Positions 42,635-51,573 are shown, numbered from the stretch's first letter. The stretch is 64,000 nucleotides of DNA from an uncultured beta proteobacterium (GCA_903845935.1 CAIMZI010000030.1:1-64000); one strand, 5' to 3'. Translations and numbers: made by a program. The notes: a model not told the origin generated them from the letters alone.

Positions 42635-43519
42635 ATGCAACACACAGGCCCTCACCATTTTCTCGCAGCCCTGAGCCCATCCGATCAGGCGCGTCTATTT
42701 GCCCTGAGCGCGCAGGCAGTGCAGCCCGCACCCGCCGACTGGTTGATCTGGCGCTGCGGCGCCCTGCCGCTGGGCTTGCTATCACCCGAGCGAGCGGCCT
42801 GGTTGGCGCAGCAGCTTGGCCCTTGCCGTTTGTTGTCACAGGAGCTGGTGTGGCAGGCCGAAGAAGCCAGTCAGGCCCAACGCAGTGAGCTGCTGCAATC
42901 AGCGTTGTTGACTGCGCGTGAGCAGGGCCTTTTGACCGGTTGGCGCAATGAACGCTTCAGCTTTTGGCATGCCAACTGCACCACACCCGAGCCCCAAACC
43001 CCGGCGATCCTGAGCGTGGAGCGCAGCGGCTATCGCTGGCTGGGCATGTTGAGTCATGCGGTCCATGTGAATGGCTTTCTGCCAGACGGCCGGCTCTGGT
43101 GCGCAAGGCGTGCGCTGGGCAAGGCCACCGATCCCGGCATGCTGGACAACGTCACGGCAGGTGGTCTGCCCAGTGGCGAGACGATTGAGGATTGTCTGCA
43201 ACGCGAACTCGCCGAAGAAGCCGGGCTGTTCAGCCTGGACGGTCATTCGATGCAGGCGGCGGGCAGTGTGCGCACTTCGCGCCCTGAGCCTCAGGGCTGG
43301 CACGATGAATTTGTGCATGTCTTCAATCTCACACTGGGACCCGACTTTGAACCCCGTAACCAGGACGGTGAGGTCTCCGAGTTCCTGTGCCTGAGCCCGC
43401 AGCAGGTGCTGACCCATGCGTTAGCAGGTGCCTTTACCGTGGATGCGGTGCAGACGCTGCTTCAGGGTTTGCGAACAGAAACCATCTTGGCCCCTTTGCC
43501 TTCGCGTTTTTCAAAATAG
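42635..43519 (+). CDS. Nudix hydrolase with DUF4743-type N-terminus
   Basis: A 294-aa protein. The Nudix box is complete at about residues 175-197: GLPSGE, then RELAEEAGL (GX5E-X7-REUXEEXGU). The preceding 150 aa resemble DUF4743 of thiamin pyrophosphokinase-linked Nudix enzymes (HANGF-like HVNGFLPDGRLWCARRA, then KATDPGMLDNVTAGG). It would hydrolyse a nucleoside or thiamin diphosphate-type compound. Its 3' end overlaps the convergent CorA remnant by 58 bp. Confidence 0.8.
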   Translation: MQHTGPHHFLAALSPSDQARLFALSAQAVQPAPADWLIWRCGALPLGLLSPERAAWLAQQLGPCRLLSQELVWQAEEASQAQRSELLQSALLTAREQGLLTGWRNERFSFWHANCTTPEPQTPAILSVERSGYRWLGMLSHAVHVNGFLPDGRLWCARRALGKATDPGMLDNVTAGGLPSGETIEDCLQRELAEEAGLFSLDGHSMQAAGSVRTSRPEPQGWHDEFVHVFNLTLGPDFEPRNQDGEVSEFLCLSPQQVLTHALAGAFTVDAVQTLLQGLRTETILAPLPSRFSK

Positions 43520-44038
43520 CGCAGGGCAAAAAAGGTGGCGCCGCCCAGCAGGCAGGAGACCGCAAAAAAACTGCCATAGGCCACCGGCCAGGGCACGCCC
43601 TGGGTCATCATGGAAAACTCCGACATGCCGCCCATGCCGGCCAGGATGTTGATAGGCATGAACACCACGCCAAACACCGTGAGCTTGTTGATGCGCCGGT
43701 TCTGGTTGATGTTGATGAAACCAATGGTGGCATCCATCAGGAAGTTGATCTTGTCGAAAAGGAACGAGGTGTGGCTGTTGAGCGACTCAATGTTGCGCAG
43801 CGTGAACAGAATGCCCTGGTGCAGGATGAAGGCCACCGGAATACTTCGGGCACTGCCGGCCCGGTCAAGCAAAAAGTTGGAATGCAGGCTGATATCCCCT
43901 GAGCTTTCCACCTGGAAGCGCGAGCTGACCTCCAGGTCGGTTGCGGCTGGTAATGGTAACCTGCTGCAGCTTGCCCTCCACCAGGGTCTCGACCATTTCC
44001 TGGCGGCTGAGCACGTCTTTGACTTTGTCGAGTTGCAT
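43462..44038 (-). pseudogene. CorA-like cation transporter remnant (frameshifted and shortened)
   Basis: The C-terminal part reads as a CorA-family channel: FLFDKINFLMDATIGFININ, a first helix (LTVFGVVFMPINILAG), the loop GMGGMSEFSMMT in place of the usual GMN, and a second helix. It is only about 150 aa. The expected 200-aa cytoplasmic funnel is cut: ILHQGILFTLRN joins directly to IESLNSHTSF. The only good start (ATG 44038, MQLDKVKDVLSRQEMVETLV) is in another frame, shifting near 43945. I read this as a decayed gene inside the phosphonate region; a short novel membrane protein is possible. Confidence 0.55.
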
Positions 44039-44099
44039 GGTGTGGACTCCACATAGGGGGCCAACAACATTAGCACGGCTGCGGCTACCCTGGTTTGCG

Positions 44100-45329
44100 C
44101 TACTGCGCGTAATTCAGCGCCAGATCAAACACATCGAAGTTGCGCCAGCGGCGGCTGCGGTCCAGCAGCGGCGCCGGGCGGTTGAGGATCAGCGGCACGC
44201 TTTGTTCGCCGCGTCCGCCGTGTGAGCGCAGCGGGGCGTCCAGGCCGGACAGGTCATGGGCGGCGGGCGTGGTGCCGAGCACGGTAAAGCGGTCGGCCAG
44301 CACCACCACGTCGCCGATGCGGTCCGCTGGCAATTCCAGCAGCTGGGCCGCCTGCTGGCGCGGCATGGCGCACTCGATGCCTTCCACTTTTTCCAGCGCC
44401 TCACACACGGCCCGTGCCGATGCCGATGCGGGAAGGTAAATCGTGGCAAACGATCCGAGCGCCCCATGGTGCACCACATAGGGGTCGGTAATCGGCAGGA
44501 TCACACGCGCATCGTCGCGCTGCAAAAACTCACCCAGCCAGTCGCTCAGGTAAAGCACCTGCGGCGATCCGTCCATGCGCGTCTTGGCGTGCATGCCATG
44601 GTCGGCGGTCAGCGCGATGACGCAGCCCAGTTCTTCCAGTTGCGCCATATAGCCGTCCAGCATGGCGTAAAAATCATTGGCCAAGGGGCTGCCCGGAGCA
44701 TGCTTGTGCTGCACATAGTCGGTGGTGGACAAATACATCAGGTCGGGCCTGCGCGTTTGCATCAGGCGCACTCCGGCAGCCAATACAAACTCCGACAAGT
44801 CGGCGCTGTAGACGGATGGTTGCGCCCGACCCACCACCTTCAGCACATTTTCAATTCCATGGGTGGCCAGCGTAGCAGCATCCGCGCATTCGGCTGAAAA
44901 GCAGATGCCTTGCAGGCCATGGCCCAATAGCGTGCGCAGCTTGTCCTTGGCCGTGACCACCGCCACCGATAGACCGGCTGTGGCCGCCTCTGCCAAAATC
45001 GTAGGACAGCGCAGCCACTTTGGGTCATTCATCATCACGGCCTGGCCGCTGGCGCTGTCCAGAAAGTAATTGCCACTGATGCCATGCACGCTGGGCGGCA
45101 CGCCGGTAACGATGGACAGGTTGTTGGGGTTGGTAAAGCTGGGCAGCGCGCTAAACGCCCGCAGAGCCACGCCTTCTGCCAGGGTGCGCTTGAGCCAGGG
45201 CATGCGCCCAGCGGTCACGGCCTGCGCCAGGTAGTCGGGCTCGCAGCCGTCTACACAGACCACCACGGTGGGTTGGGCTGGCAGCTTGTAGCGGCGCTGG
45301 TTAACCAGCTTGGTCGCAGGTATGTTCAT
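44100..45329 (-). CDS. phnA: Phosphonoacetate hydrolase
   Basis: A 409-aa alkaline-phosphatase-superfamily enzyme: VVVCVDGCEPDYL (first metal Asp), ALPSFTNPNNLSIVTGV with the Thr nucleophile, STTDYVQHKHAPG (Asp/His ligands), ALTADHGMHAKT and the late RSHGGRGEQSVPLI. This series and the length match PhnA, which splits phosphonoacetate to acetate and phosphate. PhnA usually travels with phosphonoacetaldehyde dehydrogenase PhnY, not seen here. It diverges from phnW with about 105 bp between; no convincing Pho box was found in that gap. Confidence 0.88.
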   Translation of the reverse strand: MNIPATKLVNQRRYKLPAQPTVVVCVDGCEPDYLAQAVTAGRMPWLKRTLAEGVALRAFSALPSFTNPNNLSIVTGVPPSVHGISGNYFLDSASGQAVMMNDPKWLRCPTILAEAATAGLSVAVVTAKDKLRTLLGHGLQGICFSAECADAATLATHGIENVLKVVGRAQPSVYSADLSEFVLAAGVRLMQTRRPDLMYLSTTDYVQHKHAPGSPLANDFYAMLDGYMAQLEELGCVIALTADHGMHAKTRMDGSPQVLYLSDWLGEFLQRDDARVILPITDPYVVHHGALGSFATIYLPASASARAVCEALEKVEGIECAMPRQQAAQLLELPADRIGDVVVLADRFTVLGTTPAAHDLSGLDAPLRSHGGRGEQSVPLILNRPAPLLDRSRRWRNFDVFDLALNYAQ

Positions 45330-45434
45330 GCGCTGGATGGTAGGCGGCGCTTGTGGCGAAACGATGTCACCCGCTAGAAACAGTCAGGCACTATCCTGTT
45401 CGCAACGGGTTTACCCGATTTAAAAAGGAAAAAC

Positions 45435-46544
45435 ATGGACCGCGACAAAATATTGCTGACGCCCGGGCCTCTCACCACCACGCTGCGCACCAAGCTGGCC
45501 ATGCTCAAGGACTGGGGTTCCTGGGATGCCGACTTCAATGCCGTCACCGCCCGTGTGCGCTCCAGCCTGCTGGCCATCCTCCACGGCGCCGATAGCCATG
45601 TGGTAGTGCCGCTTCAGGGCAGCGGCACCTTCAGCGTAGAAGCCGCGGTGGCGACGCTGGTGCCGCACGACGGCCATGTGCTGGTGTTGGACAATGGCGC
45701 CTACTGCAAACGCGCGGCCCGACTGAGCACGTTGATGGGGCGCAAGGTCAGCAGCCTGACTTTCGACGAGGCGCAACCGGTGGATGCCGCGCTGCTGGAA
45801 AGCCATTTGCAAAAGGACCGCTCCGTCACTCATGTGGTGCTGATTCACTGCGAAACCGGGGCCGGTGTGCTCAACCCGCTGCAAGCGGTGGCCGCCGTCT
45901 GCGAGCGCTTGGGTGTGGGCTTGATGGTGGATGCCATGAGCTCCTTTGCGGCGCTGGAAATCGACGCACGTACCACTCGTTTCGATGCGCTGATTGCGGC
46001 CAGCGGCAAGTGCCTGGAAGGCGTGCCGGGTATGGGCTTTGTGTTTATCCGCAAAGAGGTGCTGGCGGCCTGTGAGGGTCGCAGCCAGTCGCTGGCGATG
46101 GACCTGTACGACCAATACGCATACATGGAAAAGACCGGACAGTGGCGCTTTACGCCGCCTACCCATGTGGTGGTGGCGCTGGCCGAGGCAATTGCGCAGT
46201 TTGAGGAGGAGGGCGGCCAAGCTGCCCGGTTGGAGCGCTACACGCGCAATTGCCAGACGCTGGTGGCAGGCATGCGGGCGCTGGGCTTCAAGCCCTTTCT
46301 GGACCCTGCAGTGCAGGCGCCGATCATCGTTACTTTTCATGCGCCGGATCTGCCGGGCTACGATTTCAAGACCTTTTATGCGGCGGTGCGGGCCCGGGGC
46401 TTTTTGCTATACCCCGGCAAGCTAACGCAGATCGAAACCTTCCGCGTCGGCTGCATAGGTGCCATAGGCCCCAACGAAATCACCCAGGCCGTGCATGCGA
46501 TTGAACTGGCGCTGCGCCCTGGGCAGCCTGCGTCTAGAAGTTGA
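45435..46544 (+). CDS. phnW: 2-Aminoethylphosphonate-pyruvate transaminase
   Basis: A 369-aa fold-type I class V aminotransferase: [55 protein letters not shown] and [15 protein letters not shown] with the PLP Lys. PhnW transfers the amino group of AEP to pyruvate, giving phosphonoacetaldehyde for PhnX. AAAAAGGAAAAAC precedes the ATG. It is separated from phnX by about 3.4 kb of other genes, so the pathway is split over two transcripts. Confidence 0.93.
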   Translation: MDRDKILLTPGPLTTTLRTKLAMLKDWGSWDADFNAVTARVRSSLLAILHGADSHVVVPLQGSGTFSVEAAVATLVPHDGHVLVLDNGAYCKRAARLSTLMGRKVSSLTFDEAQPVDAALLESHLQKDRSVTHVVLIHCETGAGVLNPLQAVAAVCERLGVGLMVDAMSSFAALEIDARTTRFDALIAASGKCLEGVPGMGFVFIRKEVLAACEGRSQSLAMDLYDQYAYMEKTGQWRFTPPTHVVVALAEAIAQFEEEGGQAARLERYTRNCQTLVAGMRALGFKPFLDPAVQAPIIVTFHAPDLPGYDFKTFYAAVRARGFLLYPGKLTQIETFRVGCIGAIGPNEITQAVHAIELALRPGQPASRS

Positions 46545-46563
46545 CTCAGGCCGAAGTTACAAG

Positions 46564-47169
46564 TTACTGCTTGTGACCTTGCAGCGGGTCCAGACGTTGG
46601 CCACGCATCAGGGCGATGGGTGAGGCCCAGTATTCCTGCACGTTGTGAATCGGGTCCAGCAGAATCTTGCAGCACCAGGCCAGGCCCCAGGACGGGCTGC
46701 GAATGAAGAACAAATGCACGGTGCGAAACAGCAGACCGCCAGCACCGAGCGACAGCCACATCAGGCCCACGTCATGCAGGTAGCCGTTCAAACCCACAGC
46801 AGGCAGGATCAGACCGAACAGGCTGGGGCTTAAGACCAGCAGCACAGGCAGCGACAACCAGATCGAAATCAGCACGCCCTTGCGCCGCATATTAAAGCCA
46901 ACCTTGATGTCTTCCTTGTGCGCGTAGCTGGTGTTGTTGATGGCGTCAAAGCCGCGTGGCTCGAAAAAGATGTGACCGCTTTGGCGCGTCACCATGCCCA
47001 CGGCCCAGCCCACCAGACCGGCTGCAGCCGGGTTGACAAACAGCAGCGCGTAGGCCGCCAGAAAGCTGAAGGCGCTGATCAGGTGCAGCGTCTGGTTGAT
47101 GCGGCATTGGTGGTAGTAGCGGTGGTCATCCCACTGCAGTTGTTGAATTTTTTTCCAGAAATCGCGCAT
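46564..47169 (-). CDS. Mpo1/DUF962-like membrane protein, paralogue 2
   Basis: A 201-aa paralogue of the protein at 9210-9821, sharing WDDHRYYH, INQTLHLISA, RQSGH-FFEP, a long Arg-rich loop and GGLLFRTVHLFFI. It has four predicted helices. The conserved His and Glu positions fit the Mpo1/DUF962 family of membrane iron dioxygenases acting on 2-hydroxy fatty acids. Differences between the copies are spread evenly, so the duplication is not recent. Two Pho-type boxes lie upstream. It sits at the end of the phosphonate island, convergent with phnW. Confidence 0.55.
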   Translation of the reverse strand: MRDFWKKIQQLQWDDHRYYHQCRINQTLHLISAFSFLAAYALLFVNPAAAGLVGWAVGMVTRQSGHIFFEPRGFDAINNTSYAHKEDIKVGFNMRRKGVLISIWLSLPVLLVLSPSLFGLILPAVGLNGYLHDVGLMWLSLGAGGLLFRTVHLFFIRSPSWGLAWCCKILLDPIHNVQEYWASPIALMRGQRLDPLQGHKQ

Positions 47170-47239
47170 GGGATTGTTCCTTGGGGCCTTGGGTTAAATA
47201 GGGTGCGGTTGCACACACAAGGCAATGTAAAAATCGACT

Positions 47240-47280
47240 GTGACAGATCGGTGAATCCGGGTGTGAAACGGCGATGACTA
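47240..47280 (-). promoter_or_regulatory. Two tandem Pho-type boxes upstream of Mpo1-like paralogue 2
   Basis: Proximal box (47240-47257) reads GATTCAC-CGAT-CTGTCAC on the minus strand; distal box (47263-47280) reads TAGTCAT-CGCC-GTTTCAC. Each has an 11-bp period; they lie 12 bp out of step with each other. The proximal one closely resembles the box before paralogue 1. Confidence 0.65.
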
Positions 47281-47394
47281 TTGCGCTACATCAAAGGCTT
47301 GCTGGAACTCTGGCTAAGCCCTGCTCACATCAAGGCTTCACATGCTGTGTGTATGCTCAAGCGTGCGCTTCACTTCGAACCGCGAGGATTCACG

Positions 47395-47625
47395 ATGTCC
47401 GCTTTGAAATACCAGATTGAAAGCTCACATCCCATGGTCGGCCCCTTGCTTCCCGAGGCCGGCCTTACCAGTCTGCAGCTCAACGACCACGCGCTGGCGA
47501 TTGTGATTGCCGCCAAAAGTGTCACCGTCCCCTATGGCAAGGAAATCCGCGTCGTGCATCTGGCCTCGGGCGAAGTGATATTTCGAAAGACCGCGGCCAC
47601 CGTGGCACCGATCAGCGAAGAGTAG
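47395..47625 (+). CDS. Small hypothetical protein
   Basis: A 76-aa protein starting MSALKYQIES with GAGGATTC upstream of the ATG. It is beta-rich (LQLNDHALAIVIAAKSVTVP, IRVVHLASGEVIFRK). No family recognised. The codon bias is like that of neighbours. A poor Pho-like match (47324-47341) upstream is not enough to place it in the regulon. Confidence 0.5.
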   Translation: MSALKYQIESSHPMVGPLLPEAGLTSLQLNDHALAIVIAAKSVTVPYGKEIRVVHLASGEVIFRKTAATVAPISEE

Positions 47626-47647
47626 TCGACCTCGGCGCAGCAAGCGC

Positions 47648-49114
47648 TCAGTGCCAGGCGCTCAGGGCCGCAAAGGCGGCACCGCGCAGAAACTGCACCA
47701 CCGCGTCGGGGGCCTGCAGCTGCCGCGCAATGGCAATCGCCTGCAGGCGATCACGTTCCATGCCGATCTGGGTTTGCGCCTGCATGGCCATGTCCAGCCA
47801 GCGCTGCGAACGCTTGCGCGGCAATAAGGGGCGCAGACTTTCCACGCAGTAACGCAGGCGTTTAGAGACGATGCGAAGCCGGTGCTGTTCTAGCGGGTCT
47901 TTGGAGCTTGCTGGGATGTCCCGCACAAGCTCCACCAGGTGCTCTACGCGCTCGCAGAGCCAGCGCCGGTCCTGTCGTTTCCCCTCCTGGCCATGGTGTA
48001 GCGCAATCTGGCCGGTTTCAAGCCAGCACGTGATTTCCAGCAGGGTCTGACCCACACTAGGTTCTGCCAGGGTCAGGCGCAGTCCTGCACGTTGCTCTTG
48101 CCGCGCATGGTCCAGCGCGGTTTCCAGTTGATGCCACTGCGCAATGCGCTGGGCGTCGTCGGCCTGGTAGGCAGCGCCATGGGCCGGCAAGACCTCGGTG
48201 GCTGCAACATCCAAATCACGCATGGCGGTCATCCCGGCGAGCAGGGGCTTGAGCGAGGCCGTCGACGGCATGCCATCCGTGTCTGAGCCTTGCTTGAACA
48301 ATTGCAGCGCACTCTTGAAACGGCGCCAGCCGACGCGCGCCTGGTGCAAGACCTCGGGTGCATCGCTGCTGCGAAAAGTGACCAGGTTGGCCGTGAACTG
48401 CAAAAAGCTCTCACGCAGGACGGCTTGCGCCACTGCACCAAGCTGCATGTCCTTGCTCAGCGCGGGTGGCCTCGCGCGCAGCGGGGCATCCAGGGTGCCA
48501 GCAGCCAGCCGGTAGGCCCGTTCGGCCTTGCTCATGTGCAGGGGCAGCAGGCTGATGTGGCGACCGATTTGCGCGGCGATGTCGAACAGCGCCTCGGGAC
48601 TGCCCTCCAGCAGTTCAATTTCCAGTTCGCACAAGGGCGTGCTGTGACCGTCCATGTGCACCTGGCCGCGATCCAGCGCCACTTCTACCGAGGAGTCGGC
48701 GAGCTTGACGATCCAACTCAAGCGCTCGAAGTCGGTGCTGAAGACCGGCTCTAACGCCGCATACAGCGTCCCATCGGCGTCCAGTTCCGACCACGGCGTC
48801 TGCTCCAACATGGCGCTGCTCAGCGCCTCCGACGCAATCGCTTGCTCCCATTCACCACGGCGGCTGAAGGCGGAGTCAGCAGCAGCGCCGACCTTCAGGG
48901 TCTGCACCCAATGCGGCTGGCTGGCATCACCGATCTGGCGCACACGCAATGCCACGGCCCTGTCTTTGAGCGCATGCTCGGGCGTGTCGTAATAGGTGTT
49001 GTGCAGTTGTTGGCGTTGGGGCTGGCGCCGTCCAATCAGAGCGCAGCGCGCCAACTGCCTATGCAGCAGATGCGCGTCCTGCAAGGGCAAGGCCAATTTG
49101 AGTTCCAACTCCAT
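47648..49114 (-). CDS. CYTH-CHAD protein (inorganic triphosphatase / polyphosphate-binding)
   Basis: A 488-aa two-domain protein. The N-terminal CYTH tunnel has the ExExK motif right at the start (MELELKLAL) and charged strands such as TYYD-like NTYYDTPEHALKDRAVALRV. The C-terminal CHAD domain (about 220-488) is helical with repeated His/Arg/Lys such as LHQARVGWRRFKSAL and HRLRIVSKRLRYCVESL, which bind polyphosphate. Relatives hydrolyse tripolyphosphate. It links with ppk2. The start at 49114 puts ExExK at residue 2. It is probably co-transcribed with arsC. Confidence 0.85.
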   Translation of the reverse strand: MELELKLALPLQDAHLLHRQLARCALIGRRQPQRQQLHNTYYDTPEHALKDRAVALRVRQIGDASQPHWVQTLKVGAAADSAFSRRGEWEQAIASEALSSAMLEQTPWSELDADGTLYAALEPVFSTDFERLSWIVKLADSSVEVALDRGQVHMDGHSTPLCELEIELLEGSPEALFDIAAQIGRHISLLPLHMSKAERAYRLAAGTLDAPLRARPPALSKDMQLGAVAQAVLRESFLQFTANLVTFRSSDAPEVLHQARVGWRRFKSALQLFKQGSDTDGMPSTASLKPLLAGMTAMRDLDVAATEVLPAHGAAYQADDAQRIAQWHQLETALDHARQEQRAGLRLTLAEPSVGQTLLEITCWLETGQIALHHGQEGKRQDRRWLCERVEHLVELVRDIPASSKDPLEQHRLRIVSKRLRYCVESLRPLLPRKRSQRWLDMAMQAQTQIGMERDRLQAIAIARQLQAPDAVVQFLRGAAFAALSAWH

Positions 49115-49154
49115 GAATTCTTTCTCCAGCAAGGGTGCAGTGTTGCGTACCAGT

Positions 49155-49652
49155 CTAGCGCTGGCCTATTTCGCCCAAGGCCCTGTGGATGGACATGCGG
49201 TCGAGCGCGGCCGTGGGCAGTGCGATAAACAGCTCGATGCGTTGGCGCAGTGTGGCCGCAGCCGCCACGATGGCGTGGTGCCTGGCGTGTTCGTCACCGA
49301 TCACGGCGGCCGGGTCGTTGACGTGCCAGTGGGCTGAAATGGGTTGACCCGGCCAGACCGGGCACATGCCTTCGGCAGCGTCATCGCATACCGTCAAGAC
49401 ATAGTCCATGACCGGCGCATCTGGCGCAGCGAATTCATCCCAGGACTTGCTTCTGAGTCCGTCGGTAGGCAAATCAAGGCTCTGCAGAAACTCCAAGGCA
49501 GAGGGGTTCACCGTTCCGCTAGGAAAGCTACCGGCCGAATAGGCCTTGAAGCGGCCCTTGCCAAGCGCGTTGAGTTGCGACTCGGCCAGCAGGCTGCGCG
49601 CCGAGTTGCAAGTGCATAGGAAAAGAACGTTAAATACTTTTTCATCCATCAT
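49155..49652 (-). CDS. arsC: Arsenate reductase, low-MW phosphatase type
   Basis: A 165-aa protein of the LMW-PTP fold with the P loop VLFLCTCNSARSLLAES (CX5R) and the redox Cys pair in VLTVCDDAAEGMCPVWPG, as in thioredoxin-coupled ArsC. It reduces arsenate to arsenite. Arsenate enters through phosphate uptake systems, which makes placement beside phoD in a phosphate-scavenging region sensible. No arsR or arsenite pump is visible here. A start at 49652 or 49649 is equally possible. Confidence 0.82.
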   Translation of the reverse strand: MMDEKVFNVLFLCTCNSARSLLAESQLNALGKGRFKAYSAGSFPSGTVNPSALEFLQSLDLPTDGLRSKSWDEFAAPDAPVMDYVLTVCDDAAEGMCPVWPGQPISAHWHVNDPAAVIGDEHARHHAIVAAAATLRQRIELFIALPTAALDRMSIHRALGEIGQR

Positions 49653-49744
49653 TGATTCCACATCCAATGTCGGCCGCTCAGTCGCAAGCCATGCTTCACA
49701 TGGTACTTGGTCAGATGTGCAATGTACCCAGTATCAACGCAAAA

Positions 49745-49772
49745 TGTCCCGCCGAATTGACGCAGCGGGACA
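49745..49772 (-). terminator. Terminator after phoD
   Basis: On the minus strand TGTCCCGC and GCGGGACA form an 8-bp stem around a 12-nt loop, followed by TTTTGCG. It sits 7 bp beyond the phoD stop. Confidence 0.7.
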
Positions 49773-49778
49773 ATGCCC

Positions 49779-51512
49779 TTAGCTGTAGCTGGCGACAAGG
49801 TTAGACGCGGCCACGGTGACGGTCTTGCCCACCGACGCGGCGTAGGTCCTGGCCTTGGTGTTGTCGACAAATACAAACTCGCCCTTGACGCTGGCGGCGG
49901 TCACCGTCATCAGCACGTAGCCACGGCGGATGGTGTCTGAGTAATTGACGTCGCTGATCAGTCCCATGCCGGTTCCGTAGGCGTTGGCAATCGAAGGGCT
50001 ACTGCCGTCAATGGTTGAGGCCAGGCCGCCAAGGCCGGCGCTTTCATAGCCCGGAGCTGTCACCGAGCTGGTGGCAAACTCCACGCCGATCTGGGCCGTG
50101 CCATCCAGCGACTTGAGGTTGTTGAACCAGGCGTTGTGCGAGTCGCCGGATAGCACCACCAGTTTCTTGCCGGTGGCCTGGATGGTTCGCAGCAGGGTTT
50201 CGCGCTGAATCGGGTAGCCGTCCCAGGAGTCCATATTGATCGGAATCTTGGCTTCCGTGCGCGGGCCAGTCAGATAGGTTGTGACGGCCGTGGTAAAGGC
50301 TGCCGTGCCCTGGGCAAAGGCGGCTACCACCGACTGCGGGTACCACAGCTTGGCCATGATGTCCTGGTTGCCGATGATCTGCCAGGTGGTGGTGGCCGCG
50401 GCAATATTGCCGGTCAGCCAATTGAACTGGGTGTCACTGATCATCTTGTTGGCCGCATCCGGGTAGACACCAGCCACTGGTGTTAGGCCCTTGACATAGT
50501 CGGCCCAATTGTAGGGCTGCACCTTGGCATCAAACGGGTCGCCGTAATAACCATAGACCTGCTTGGTGCGACCCTCGATGCGGGTGTCCAGCATGTGCAG
50601 ACTGAACAGGGTGCCAAAGTCAAACTTGCGGTAGATCTTCAGCAAGTCGCTGGTGTCGGGTGTGCGAATCGGCATCCACTCGTGGTAGGCCTGTGCCGCC
50701 ACCGCCTTGCGTGCGGCCCAGCTGCCTTGCGTTGCCACATCGTGGTTTTGCGCGCCGTCCATGTAGGAGTTGTTGGCAAACTCGTGGTCGTCCCAGATGG
50801 CGATCCATGGCATCTTGGCGTGCAGGGCCTGCAGATTGGCGTCCAGTCGGTATTGCGCATAGCGGGTACGGTAGTCGCTCAGGCTGACGATGTCATTTGC
50901 CGGTGTGACCACGCGGCCCAGACTGACAGCGGTTACGGTGTTGTCAAGCGCATTGGTGTTGCCGAACTTGGCCGGGTCCGAGCCGTATTCGTAAATGTAG
51001 TCACCCAGGTGGATGGCAAACTGCGCTCCGGAGTTCAGTGCGCTGTCGTACACGTTGAAGAAGCCGGCCGAATACAGGGTGCAGGAGAACACGGCAAACT
51101 TCACCGACGCGGCGCTGGCAGAGGGAAGGGTGCGCGTGGTTCCCACGGCAGAGTAGGCGCCCGTCTCTTCACGGAAGCGGTAAAAATACTGGTTGTCTGG
51201 AGCCAGTCCGGTGGCGTCCACCTTGGCGGTATTGCCTGCAGCATTGCTGGCCGTCACGCTGCCGGAGCTGACGACATTGGTAAAGGCCGCATCGCTGGCC
51301 ACTTGCCAGCCCAGGGCCACATCGTTTTCCTGGTTGGGACGCTTGGCGTGGGTCCACAGGATAACGCGGTCGGCCAGTGGGTCGCCGCTGGCAACGCCGT
51401 ACAGGAACTGGGCGGTCGTAGTGCCTGATCCGCCACAGGCGGCCAGTGCTGCGGAGCCGCCAAGGGCGACGATCGAGGTGGTGAGAAAACTCCGTCGTGT
51501 GGGTTGCGTCAT
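49779..51512 (-). CDS. phoD: PhoD-type alkaline phosphatase / phosphodiesterase, Tat-exported
   Basis: A 577-aa protein with a twin-arginine signal (TRRSFLTTSIVALGG) plus a lipobox-like LAACGG. The PhoD core shows GVASGDPLADRVILWT, FAVFSCTLYSAGFFNVY (metal Cys), HLGDYIYEYG, AIWDDHEFANNSY and the later VVLSGDSHNAWF. It hydrolyses phosphate mono- and diesters with a Ca/Fe centre on the outer face. A Pho-type box precedes it and a terminator follows it. Family length is 520-600 aa. Confidence 0.92.
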   Translation of the reverse strand: MTQPTRRSFLTTSIVALGGSAALAACGGSGTTTAQFLYGVASGDPLADRVILWTHAKRPNQENDVALGWQVASDAAFTNVVSSGSVTASNAAGNTAKVDATGLAPDNQYFYRFREETGAYSAVGTTRTLPSASAASVKFAVFSCTLYSAGFFNVYDSALNSGAQFAIHLGDYIYEYGSDPAKFGNTNALDNTVTAVSLGRVVTPANDIVSLSDYRTRYAQYRLDANLQALHAKMPWIAIWDDHEFANNSYMDGAQNHDVATQGSWAARKAVAAQAYHEWMPIRTPDTSDLLKIYRKFDFGTLFSLHMLDTRIEGRTKQVYGYYGDPFDAKVQPYNWADYVKGLTPVAGVYPDAANKMISDTQFNWLTGNIAAATTTWQIIGNQDIMAKLWYPQSVVAAFAQGTAAFTTAVTTYLTGPRTEAKIPINMDSWDGYPIQRETLLRTIQATGKKLVVLSGDSHNAWFNNLKSLDGTAQIGVEFATSSVTAPGYESAGLGGLASTIDGSSPSIANAYGTGMGLISDVNYSDTIRRGYVLMTVTAASVKGEFVFVDNTKARTYAASVGKTVTVAASNLVASYS

Positions 51513-51555
51513 GTGCTGGCCTTTTGAGTGGTGGCCGCCATTGCAACATTCACAT

Positions 51556-51573
51556 GTGACGAATGGATGAAGG
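51556..51573 (-). promoter_or_regulatory. Pho-type box upstream of phoD
   Basis: Minus strand CCTTCAT-CCAT-TCGTCAC, period 11. The first half is imperfect. It ends 44 bp before the phoD ATG. Confidence 0.55.

Noticed and set aside
42516..42674. A 52-aa plus-strand frame (MKFLRATAFDLVSLAIVAQA...) between the P-loop ATPase and the Nudix gene.
   Set aside because: It overlaps both neighbours in other frames and has no SD; its apparent quality can be explained by the shared GC-rich codon pattern.
45330..45434. Pho box in the phnA-phnW divergent gap.
   Set aside because: ATGTCAC is present, but no second half at 11-bp spacing.
47324..47341. Pho-like sequence before the 76-aa protein.
   Set aside because: Halves match about 5 and 4 of 7 positions; too weak to claim.
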